Shown in pieces: positions 25,491-32,375 of a stretch of 38,332 nucleotides of DNA. Below the pieces are notes generated by a model, which saw nothing but the letters and a program-made list of their open reading frames with translations, was not told the DNA's origin and did no database searches. Source of the stretch: Fimbriiglobus sp. (GTDB taxonomy: Bacteria > Planctomycetota > Planctomycetia > Gemmatales > Gemmataceae). How positions within the stretch are numbered: position 1 is the stretch's first letter; each line of letters begins with the position of its first letter. A program made the position numbers and the translations under genes. The DNA lies in contig JANXWE010000243.1 of NCBI GenBank assembly GCA_025351325.1, positions 1-38,332 on the forward strand, given 5' to 3'.

Positions 25491-26813
25491 TTGGCACTTC
25501 CCTTTTGGCTCAAGAAAGCCTGTATCCGGACGGGAATCGCCCGATTCACGCCCCTCGCCAAGCGCCTCACCGGCGGTGAGCCACGCTTTGCCCGCTATGT
25601 GTCGGATCGCGTCCTGGCGGCTCCGCTGAATGAACTTCTCGATCCCGCGACCGCTCCGCAGTCGTCCGGTTCCGATTTGGTGAACCTGAACCTCGCCGCA
25701 CCGGAATTCGAACTCCCGCCGATGCTCCGGCCGTCCCGAGACGCAACGACCGAAGATGCCTTCGGTACCGAGGAGCTGCGAAAAATCATCGCGGAACACG
25801 AACGCCGCGATGGGCGCACCGTCGACCCGCTCGAGCAGATTCTGATCACGCATGGTGCCCGCGGAGCGTACGCATCGGTACTCGATGCGTTCGTGAATCC
25901 CGGCGACCGTGTGGTGCTGTTCGACCCCTGTTCGCCCCTCTTCCACCTCGGAGCCAAATCGCGTCGTGCGGCACTTCGCTGGGTGCCCACTTGGAGCGAA
26001 GACGGCCGCGCACGATTTCTGAGCGCCGGACTCACCAAAGCGATGCGCGGTGCGATGCTGCTCGTCTTGGCCCAACCTGCCAACCCCACCGGCGGACGAT
26101 TCTCGACCGAAGACTTGGAAGAAATCGCTTGGCTCGCCAACCGGAACGACGTCTTGGTCTGTGTCGATGAATCGTTCGCTCGGTTCCAGTTCGATCCGGC
26201 ACCGCCGAAATTGTCCACACTTCCGGGCATGGAATCGCGGACGATTTCGATCAATTCCATGACCGCCGGCTACGGCTTAGGCTCCCTTCGAGTCGGCTGG
26301 CTCAGTGGGCACCGGCAGCTCGTCCGCACGGCGGCACTCTGTGCAAACTTGAATGCGCCGACTGTTTCGCCGATCTGCCAACACGCTGCCGCAACGGTGC
26401 TGAAACGGGATCGTGCCGCGTTTGCACCGATGCTCCAGCAAGTCCGTGACCGCCGGCAATACACTTTTGATCGCCTCAAAGGCTTGGGGTTGGAGCCGAC
26501 GTGGCCGGCCGCCGGCGTCACGATGTGGGTGTCGGTAGCAAGTCTTGGAATTGACGGCCGCACATTCGCGCAAAAGTTGCTGCGCGATCATCGAGTGCTA
26601 GTGGGGCCGGGGTGTGCGTATGGCCCCTCGGGAGCGAGTTTTGTTCGCATCAGCTATGCCGTCGAAGAAGGCCGCCTGCGTGAGGGGCTGAGCCGATTGG
26701 GACGATTTGTCGCGGAGTCGAAAAATCCGATTTCGACCGTCGTCACCGCGCGGGTGACGACGGGAGAACCGGCATTGGTAACGGAAACCGAGCCGAGTTT
26801 CAGCCGGGTTTAA
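25491..26813 (+). CDS. Aminotransferase class I/II-fold protein lacking the PLP lysine
   Basis: A 440-residue protein of the aspartate-aminotransferase fold. It keeps the phosphate-side ITHGARGAYA, the N198 motif AQPANPTGG, D226 in VCVDESF, and an arginine in SFVRISYA. The lysine that holds PLP in S-x-x-K-x-x-GLxxxRVG is absent: the segment is SINSMTAGYGLGSLRVGW, with A259 where K is expected, and no lysine nearby. The tyrosine after D226 is also changed to F229. It may bind PLP loosely, bind another ligand, or be a regulatory pseudo-enzyme. Translation starts at TTG, supported by AAGGAGG. The stop overlaps that of the convergent STN-domain gene. Confidence 0.88.
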   Translation: MALPFWLKKACIRTGIARFTPLAKRLTGGEPRFARYVSDRVLAAPLNELLDPATAPQSSGSDLVNLNLAAPEFELPPMLRPSRDATTEDAFGTEELRKIIAEHERRDGRTVDPLEQILITHGARGAYASVLDAFVNPGDRVVLFDPCSPLFHLGAKSRRAALRWVPTWSEDGRARFLSAGLTKAMRGAMLLVLAQPANPTGGRFSTEDLEEIAWLANRNDVLVCVDESFARFQFDPAPPKLSTLPGMESRTISINSMTAGYGLGSLRVGWLSGHRQLVRTAALCANLNAPTVSPICQHAAATVLKRDRAAFAPMLQQVRDRRQYTFDRLKGLGLEPTWPAAGVTMWVSVASLGIDGRTFAQKLLRDHRVLVGPGCAYGPSGASFVRISYAVEEGRLREGLSRLGRFVAESKNPISTVVTARVTTGEPALVTETEPSFSRV

Positions 26814-28105
26814 CGGCCTCGCAAGCTCTTGCTGAGATCGGAATGGACTTCGGACGGTGCCCGCACGATAATCGACATACTGGGATAGTGGAAGGTGATC
26901 GTCGCGGGGCCGCTTTTATTCTTCCAAATCATCGGGTCGATGGAACCGCTGATCGCCTCGATCATCATTTGGGCGTTCGCCTGGGTCTGCTCGAAGTCGA
27001 GGTACGGCCCCCAAGTCACGGCACCGTTGAATGGCCCACCGACTTGGACCAAGTCGCGGATTTCGTAGGAGCGTGTCACCATATTTTCCTTGGCTTTTGC
27101 CACTGACACCACCTGCAAGACTTTGTCCTTAATGATAAAGGTCAATCCTTGCGATTGGAGCATCGCCCGCAATCCGGTGCGAACGCTCACGTTGCCGGGC
27201 ACATCCACCGGCTTGCGGAGGTCGATGGCCAAGTCATCCAACGAAGTTTTGTCGAGGTAGATTTTCGTGTCGATCATAGTCGAAAGGCTCTGCAGCGACT
27301 CTTCGAACGGCGCGCTCTTGATGCCACCGTTGATCGGCTTTTCCAGCGCTTCGAGAATCTTTTTTTCCTCGGGGCCGACCAGCGGCAGTTCAAGTCGCCG
27401 CCGACGATCCATCTTTTCTTTCCAGCCCTTCGGGTACTCGATATCGCCGATGACTGGCATCGCGGAAATGGCGATATCGTTTTGCATAACTAGGAACCGA
27501 CGCCCCTGCTCATCAGACAAATACTTTGATTCTTCGAGGGCCAACGCGGTTCCACCCTGCGATTTGAGGGCGAACACGGACGGGTTGTTCGGGTATTTCA
27601 GAGTGATCTGGGCAATCTTTAGCTGAGCCTCTTTCGCCTTCTTCGCTTCGAAATCTTTCGCGATCCCTTGAACGGCATCATGGATTTCTTTTGCTTCTTG
27701 TGCGGCCAATGCCAAGGCTTTCTTATTTTCGTCTTTTTTGATCGCAATTTTCGGATCGAGCGGTGCAGCAGCCGAAGTTTTGTCGTATTTCAGGATCGCC
27801 GTGCTGACGAGCGTGCTCAATTCGTCCCGCTTCGACGCCGAAAGGTCGCTGCGCAAGTCGAGGTTGAGCTTGACCAGTTTGAGATTCTGCGCGGCCTGGG
27901 ACGCACTGACTTTCGTGGCATCGTCGATGGCTGTTTTGACAGCCGACGCGGCTTGCTGCTCATTGGAACGCTGGAGCGCTCTGGCCCGTTCGATCAGATC
28001 GTTAGAAGCCGGAGCTTGAGCAAAGGCGCACCGCGTGCCTGTGCCGAGGATGACGCCACCGGCCAGAACTGCAAGGCCTAACCGCATCGTTTTGAACTGG
28101 TGCAT
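26810..28105 (-). CDS. Exported STN/secretin-N-like domain protein
   Basis: A 431-residue protein with a signal peptide (LGLAVLAGGVILGTG...CAFAQA). Residues about 35-180 are helical and rich in Ala, Lys and Glu. The C-terminal half has an STN-like domain: SLSTMIDTKIYLDKTSLDDL, then VSVRTGLRAMLQSQGLTFII, then KDKVLQVVSV and VTRSYEIRDLV, the layout of the short secretin/TonB N-domain used in planctomycete exported proteins. I do not see a secretin pore domain, so it is not a GspD itself. The ATG at 28105 follows AGGGGA. The last base pairs overlap the aminotransferase-like stop. Role unknown; a periplasmic binding or scaffold job is inferred. Confidence 0.82.
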   Translation of the reverse strand: MHQFKTMRLGLAVLAGGVILGTGTRCAFAQAPASNDLIERARALQRSNEQQAASAVKTAIDDATKVSASQAAQNLKLVKLNLDLRSDLSASKRDELSTLVSTAILKYDKTSAAAPLDPKIAIKKDENKKALALAAQEAKEIHDAVQGIAKDFEAKKAKEAQLKIAQITLKYPNNPSVFALKSQGGTALALEESKYLSDEQGRRFLVMQNDIAISAMPVIGDIEYPKGWKEKMDRRRRLELPLVGPEEKKILEALEKPINGGIKSAPFEESLQSLSTMIDTKIYLDKTSLDDLAIDLRKPVDVPGNVSVRTGLRAMLQSQGLTFIIKDKVLQVVSVAKAKENMVTRSYEIRDLVQVGGPFNGAVTWGPYLDFEQTQANAQMMIEAISGSIDPMIWKNKSGPATITFHYPSMSIIVRAPSEVHSDLSKSLRGR

Positions 28106-28280
28106 CGATCGATTCCCCTGCGAACGAAAACCCTGTTTGAGACTTCAACGTAACCGAGCCGGCGAACGTTTGCGAACAAATCCCGGAAGTCGCCGTGCGA
28201 AACCCCGGCTCGCAATTGACGCCGATCGCTACACTAGTTACAGACGATTCATCCGCTACGACCAGTCGTTTGGGCTTATT

Positions 28281-28979
28281 ATGCGTCGGCGATTATTTCT
28301 AAGAGCCGTTCTGCTGATGGTGACGCTGTTCGTCGTCTTGCTTGGAATCGTCGGTTTACTACTGAAACAAGAGCCTGAGTTCTACGTTCGAGAGAATGCC
28401 AACATCACCCGCGCGGAGGATTCCGCACAGGCGGGGAAAGTCGTCACACGGTTGAACGAACTGCAAGACGATATGCGTTCGAGTCAAAAAGGGGACTGGG
28501 GGGCGAGCTTTCCAGCTGAGGATCTCAACGCGTTCTTCCGCGAGCGTGAAAATAACCTTGCCTCGGAGGCGATCCTACGCGACTTGCCCGATCAACGGGT
28601 CGCCATCGAGGATGATCGGCTTCGGATCGCCATCCGCAAAGGAAGCGGATTTTTCAGCACCGTCGTCGAAGTCGAAGTTCGGTTGTGGCTCGTCAAGGAT
28701 CAGTCGAATCTCATGGCGTTGGAAATCGTCGGCTTTCGAGCCGGGGCACTGCCACTCCCCAAGAACTGGATCTTGGACGAAATCTCGACGGCTGCACGTC
28801 GGCAGAATGCCGATGTGAATTGGTACCGAAATGGCACTAATCCGGTGGCGATTTGCAGGCTTTATTCCAACCAAAGCCGCCCGGAAACCCAGATCACGAA
28901 CTTCCGTATCGGCGATTCGACCATTTCCATCGGCGGCCGTCACACCGGGTCATCGGGCCAGCCACCACTCGCTAAGTAG
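28281..28979 (+). CDS. Hypothetical membrane-anchored protein
   Basis: A 232-residue protein. MRRRLFLRAVLLMVTLFVVLLG is a basic leader with one membrane helix and no clear cleavage site, so it is probably a signal anchor with a periplasmic body. The next segment (EPEFYVRENANIT, then LQDDMRSSQKGDWGASFPAEDLNAFFRE) looks like a conserved planctomycete envelope protein pattern that I cannot tie to a named family. The rest has alternating strands (VVEVEVRLWLVKDQSNLMALEIVGF). Start chosen because it opens the hydrophobic leader; no strong ribosome site. The stop overlaps the next minus-strand gene by eight bases. Confidence 0.75.
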   Translation: MRRRLFLRAVLLMVTLFVVLLGIVGLLLKQEPEFYVRENANITRAEDSAQAGKVVTRLNELQDDMRSSQKGDWGASFPAEDLNAFFRERENNLASEAILRDLPDQRVAIEDDRLRIAIRKGSGFFSTVVEVEVRLWLVKDQSNLMALEIVGFRAGALPLPKNWILDEISTAARRQNADVNWYRNGTNPVAICRLYSNQSRPETQITNFRIGDSTISIGGRHTGSSGQPPLAK

Positions 28980-29307
28980 CTCGCTGAAACGTCCAGTTTC
29001 CGAGGGTGTCCTGTTGCCAAGCAAACAAGCCGACCAGTTTTCGACCGGAAAAGTATGCAGTTCGGAGATGCTCACACCATTCGTATTCGCCGCAGTCCCA
29101 GCGTTTCACACTCCCACGAGCACCCGATACGACGCCCTCGTAATCGAGGTAATGTCGGCGATGGGGAGAATTGGGGTAAATAATCGACGGCGTTTCGGGA
29201 GAAAAGTGCGCCGGTAGCCTCCAAGCTTGGAGGACAGCACCGGCTTCCAGAAACAGATCCAGATGGGGCCCGGGCCAATCGTGTTCCAGGACGACGAACC
29301 GTGGCAC
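28972..29307 (-). CDS. Stand-alone LigD 3'-phosphoesterase-like domain protein
   Basis: A 111-residue protein matching the N-terminal 3'-phosphoesterase domain of bacterial NHEJ ligase LigD. RFVVLEHDWPGPHLDLFLE aligns with the HD...HYDLRLE motif: H9, H15 and D17 are kept, but the next Arg is F19. SPHRRHYLDYEG matches the second His/Tyr motif (H49, Y53), and GSVKRWDCG matches the IWDxG block. No ligase, polymerase or Ku gene is in the window. The start is GTG at 29307, with GAAGAG at the end of the upstream Cys-rich gene acting as likely ribosome site. Loss of the Arg may weaken or change the phosphoesterase activity; function unproven. Confidence 0.8.
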   Translation of the reverse strand: MPRFVVLEHDWPGPHLDLFLEAGAVLQAWRLPAHFSPETPSIIYPNSPHRRHYLDYEGVVSGARGSVKRWDCGEYEWCEHLRTAYFSGRKLVGLFAWQQDTLGNWTFQRAT

Positions 29308-29313
29308 GGGGAT

Positions 29314-29592
29314 TTACTCTTCGGAACAGCAAGTACGACCGGCTGGTTTCGCAGGTGTCGTCGAAATCAACGAGATCGGACCGGTGCAGGCGGCGAGGCA
29401 CTCATTCGGCTCGTCTGCGGAGCAGGTCGCTGCTTGGGCACCGCAACAACTGCGGCATTCCGTGGCACTTTCAGACGCGGCACCACGTGTCTGCGAGCAG
29501 CACGGCGAACTGGAATCGGGCATGGCGATGTAAATTCCGGCTCCTGCGACTGCAATGGCCGCCACAACCCCAACGATCACTTTTGCGAACAT
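29314..29592 (-). CDS. Small Cys-rich exported or membrane-anchored protein
   Basis: A 92-residue protein. Residues about 5-22 (VIVGVVAAIAVAGAGIYIAM) form a signal or anchor; the rest is Ala/Ser/Thr-rich with ten cysteines, three as CC pairs (PCCSQ, RSCCG, RTCCSEE). It is not a known zinc finger or ferredoxin pattern. The periplasmic cysteines could form disulfides or bind metal. The ATG at 29592 follows CGGAG. The LigD-phosphoesterase-like gene starts seven bases after its stop, so they are probably co-transcribed. I do not recognise a family. Confidence 0.75.
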   Translation of the reverse strand: MFAKVIVGVVAAIAVAGAGIYIAMPDSSSPCCSQTRGAASESATECRSCCGAQAATCSADEPNECLAACTGPISLISTTPAKPAGRTCCSEE

Positions 29593-29690
29593 GTCAATTA
29601 CTCCGGATTATGAAAAGTTACTGTACACCACAACAACACTTTAAGCGATTTGTCACTAGCGAGTCGAGGGGAAATTTGTCAATCGCAGAT

Positions 29691-31193
29691 TTATTTTTCG
29701 TCAGATTCGGCAATCGTCACCTCAAAGCGGACACGTTCACCGCTCAGCGGATGGGTGAAGGCCAAGCTTTGGGAGTGCTTTGAACCCGAGAGTGCCTCGT
29801 TTCGGGTCTGGAAAACTTGCTCCGCCTCACCGCTTTCTATCTGCGATTGAATCAGTTGGGCAAACTCGGCTTTGCGGCCAAACACCACCAACCCGGTGCA
29901 ATCCGCTGATAGTCGAAATGCCGGACGGGGCTTTTGCGGTGCGTACACGACCCGTAAAATTTCTTGCAAGGTATTCCGGTTGAACAGGCCTTCAGGAGTC
30001 GTCGGCAGCGGCGCCGGCTTGTCGACGACGATGATCGCTTCGTCCTCGTACAAGATCCGAATATGCGCATTGACGTCAGGTTCCAGCGGCAACGGTCGGC
30101 GGTGATACCAACGCTCACCCGCCTCGACGATTCGATCAGCCGATGATGGCTGGTGCCCGGCATCGAGAACATTCCCGAGAGCATATTCGCTGACCCAGTC
30201 GAACTCGGTCTCCCCGAGAATCTCCTGTAAAAATCCGCGCAGTGTGCGGCCAGCGTGATCAGCCGGCACTTGCAACGGGCGGAAGTTCTCGCCGGGCACA
30301 CTTCCCGGTAAGGGCGTCGTGACACGCAGCAGCAAGGCCCGATGTTGTGCGAGTTCTACGGCCCGAATCTCTTCGCGGGATCGGTAACAATGGTGGCACG
30401 ACACACATTCGACAAAACGCGGGTCGAGCAGCTGTTCGGCCGTGAGTGCGGCTTGGCAAACGAAGCAAAGTGTGTGCGGTGATTCTCCCAGATTCGATTC
30501 GAGGCCAACGCGCTTGTCGAATATGAAACAGTCCCCGTTGTAATGCTCTCCCCCACATTCTTCGAAATACTTCAAAATGCCGCCGTCGAGCTGAAACACT
30601 TGCTCGAACCCCTCGCGTTGCAAATACGGCCCGGCCTTTTCGCAGCGGATGCCACCCGTGCAGAACATCACAATCGGTTGCGTCTTCAGCGCCGCGGGCA
30701 GCTTCTCGGCACCCTTCGGAAAGTCCCGGAAATGGTCGATGCCAATTGCCACGGCGTTTTGAAAAGTGCCGAGTTTCACTTCGAAATTGTTACGGGTATC
30801 GAGCAGCGTGATTGGCCGACCTTCGTCGAGCCATTGTTTCAACTCGCGCGGCGAAAGTTTGGGTGACGGCCGCTCGGCCGGGTCGATCCCTTCGACCCCA
30901 AATGCGATGATCTCGTTCTTGATCTTCACCAGCATTCGTGTGAATGGCTGCTCGTCACTCTCGCTGAATTTCGGATCCAACCCGTTCAGCCCTGGCACCA
31001 ATCGGAGTTCCGCGAGCAGCCGCTCGATTTCCGGCTTGGCCCCGGCTACAAAGAGGTTGATCCCTTCCTGGCTCAGCAAGATCGTCCCGAGAAGTTTCCA
31101 CTCGCGGCACTGCGAAATCAAACGCTCACGGAGCGTCACCAACTCTTGCAAGTGCGCGAAGCGGTAGGCGGCAATGTTGGTCACGGCGGGCAT
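29691..31193 (-). CDS. Fusion of TrhO tRNA U34 hydroxylase with a degenerate RluA-like domain
   Basis: A 500-residue protein. Residues about 1-280 are TrhO/YceA, which makes 5-hydroxyuridine at tRNA position 34 using a rhodanese-like domain: LLSQEGINLFVAG, then LLDTRNNFEVKLGTF, the active-site C178 in VMFCTGGIRCEKAG, and a CFVCQ...CVSCHHC cluster. Residues about 310-365 resemble an S4 RNA-binding unit, and 378-500 an RluA-type pseudouridine synthase (ILYEDEAIIVVDKPAPLP). In that domain the HRLD motif reads FRLS: the catalytic aspartate is S429. The core after about 465 is also shortened. A stand-alone TrhO is usual; here the tail may serve tRNA binding. Start at ATG 31193 lacks a strong ribosome site. 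Confidence 0.88.
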   Translation of the reverse strand: MPAVTNIAAYRFAHLQELVTLRERLISQCREWKLLGTILLSQEGINLFVAGAKPEIERLLAELRLVPGLNGLDPKFSESDEQPFTRMLVKIKNEIIAFGVEGIDPAERPSPKLSPRELKQWLDEGRPITLLDTRNNFEVKLGTFQNAVAIGIDHFRDFPKGAEKLPAALKTQPIVMFCTGGIRCEKAGPYLQREGFEQVFQLDGGILKYFEECGGEHYNGDCFIFDKRVGLESNLGESPHTLCFVCQAALTAEQLLDPRFVECVSCHHCYRSREEIRAVELAQHRALLLRVTTPLPGSVPGENFRPLQVPADHAGRTLRGFLQEILGETEFDWVSEYALGNVLDAGHQPSSADRIVEAGERWYHRRPLPLEPDVNAHIRILYEDEAIIVVDKPAPLPTTPEGLFNRNTLQEILRVVYAPQKPRPAFRLSADCTGLVVFGRKAEFAQLIQSQIESGEAEQVFQTRNEALSGSKHSQSLAFTHPLSGERVRFEVTIAESDEK

Positions 31194-31538
31194 GGCGTCG
31201 GATGGTCTCAGTCTGCGGAATCATTGAACTTTCAAATTTTATGGAATTCTTTTGGGTTTTGCACTGGTAATTACTTCGAGGCTCGCATATGCTTCGCTCA
31301 TGGGTGGAGATGTTCCGCCCGAGACGACGAACGTGACTGTTTTCGCTCTTACACATCTTGGTGCCGTTGCCGGGTTAATTTCCTGTCTCACACGCCACCC
31401 CGATCTTGTTTGATCCTTTCCCAGTCCGGCGACGAGCCGCATGCTTGCTTCCGTGTTTGTTTTGTCTGACCGAAGGGCAACTTGCCGATCGGTTCATGGT
31501 TCTAGGTGCGGCCGGCATCCGGTCGCAGAAGGTGCTTC
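31194..31538. other. Intergenic region between divergent TrhO fusion and RRM genes
   Basis: About 345 bases with no convincing gene. It should hold promoters for both directions and a long 5' leader for the RRM gene. A T/A-rich part at about 31220-31260 could be promoter DNA. A stem just before the RRM ribosome site is listed separately. Confidence 0.5.
31508..31526 (+). promoter_or_regulatory. Hairpin directly upstream of the RRM gene ribosome site
   Basis: GCGGCCGG (31508-31515) and CCGGTCGC (31519-31526) form an 8-bp stem with one G-U pair and a CAT loop. The ribosome site AGAAGG begins right after it, and the GTG start is at 31539. It may affect translation, for example with temperature or protein binding; this is an inference. 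Confidence 0.4.
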
Positions 31539-31904
31539 GTGAGCAAGAAGTTGTATGTGGGGAACTTGGCCTTCGGAACGACATCCGAAGACCTCCAGGC
31601 ACTGTTCGGGGCTCATGGCCCTGTGACCAGTGCCCAAATTGTGATGGATCGAGACACGGGTCGCTCCCGCGGATTCGCATTCGTCGAAATGGCCAGCGGG
31701 GCCGAAGCGGCAATTCAAGCCGTCAACAACGCCGAATACCAAGGCCGTCGCCTCACGGTGAACGAGGCCAAGCCGCGTGAAGAACGCCCTCGCGGGGGCG
31801 GTGGTGGTGGAGGCGGCTACGGTGGTGGTAGCAGTGGCGGAGGCGGCGGTGGTTATGGTGGCGGAGGAGGCGGTGGAGGCGGTGGCGGTGGTCGCCGCTA
31901 CTAA
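31539..31904 (+). CDS. RNA-binding RRM protein with Gly-rich tail
   Basis: A 121-residue single RRM protein. RNP2 is KLYVGNLAF and RNP1 is SRGFAFVEM, both canonical. After about residue 85 comes a tail of Gly repeats with Tyr, Ser and Arg ([18 protein letters not shown]...RRY), as in cyanobacterial and other bacterial cold-inducible RRM proteins; such tails favour weak RNA and self-association. The GTG start with GAAGG upstream is chosen because it puts [10 protein letters not shown] at the N terminus. A strong terminator follows. It is probably cytoplasmic and involved in RNA metabolism or cold response; this role is by family only. Confidence 0.92.
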   Translation: MSKKLYVGNLAFGTTSEDLQALFGAHGPVTSAQIVMDRDTGRSRGFAFVEMASGAEAAIQAVNNAEYQGRRLTVNEAKPREERPRGGGGGGGGYGGGSSGGGGGGYGGGGGGGGGGGGRRY

Positions 31905-31932
31905 CTGTCGAACCTGATCAAGCAATTCAACG

Positions 31933-31970
31933 ACGGGCCGACCTTTTTAGGTCGGCCCGTTTCATTTTTT
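31933..31970 (+). terminator. Intrinsic terminator of the RRM gene
   Basis: ACGGGCCGACC (31933-31943) and GGTCGGCCCGT (31950-31960) form a perfect 11-bp stem with loop TTTTTA, followed by TTCATTTTTT. It is 28 bases after the RRM stop and ends the single-gene transcript. Confidence 0.9.
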
Positions 31971-32066
31971 CCACTCCGATTTCTCTCCAAAATCCCCCTC
32001 GCATCCAACACGCGGTGGGACTACACTTCCTCAAAATCAGTCATCGCCAAAAATTTAGGAACGAGC

Positions 32067-32375
32067 ATGGCCCGATCCATCGTGTGCCCCAAGTGTCAAT
32101 CAGCCGTCACGTTCCCCACAGATGTTGACAGCGTCAACTGCGCCAAATGCGGAGTCACGCTGAAGCGCAAAGCAAGAGTTGCCCCCACGGAAGCTGAGTC
32201 ACAACCGGTGTTGGCCAAGAAAAAGAAGAAAAAGAAAAAGAAGATTGCGTCCGGCATGCGTGGGCCGACACTTTTGATTCTCCTCGGGGGCGTTTCGATC
32301 TTCCTGTTGGGAATTGGCTACCTCATTTACAGTGTCCTGCCCGATGCTGCTCCGACTAAACAAAAACGGATCTGA
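32067..32375 (+). CDS. Zinc-ribbon/membrane protein, likely the 5' part of a frameshifted propeller gene
   Basis: A 102-residue frame. MARSIVCPKCQSAVTFPTD and VNCAKCGVTLKR give two C-x2-C pairs of a zinc ribbon, followed by a nine-lysine run and a membrane helix (GPTLLILLGGVSIFLLGIGYLIY). The positive run before the helix suggests the ribbon is cytoplasmic. Planctomycetes often have ribbon-helix-propeller proteins, and the next frame (32344-35103) overlaps this one by 32 bases and starts with no leader. One base removed near AACAAAAACGG at about 32357-32367 would join the two in one frame. I therefore treat it as probably one gene of about 1,000 residues. The start follows AGGAACGAGC. Confidence 0.8.
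   Translation: MARSIVCPKCQSAVTFPTDVDSVNCAKCGVTLKRKARVAPTEAESQPVLAKKKKKKKKKIASGMRGPTLLILLGGVSIFLLGIGYLIYSVLPDAAPTKQKRI

Noticed and set aside
29607-29636. Promoter-like CATAAT and TTGTTG boxes (minus) before the Cys-rich gene
   Set aside because: Transcription would start so close to the ATG that the CGGAG ribosome site would be lost; the -35 match is also weak.
31800-31900. GGTGG/GGCGG repeat run, considered as a tandem-repeat array
   Set aside because: It is the coding sequence for the Gly-rich tail of the RRM protein; the units are irregular and explained by codons.
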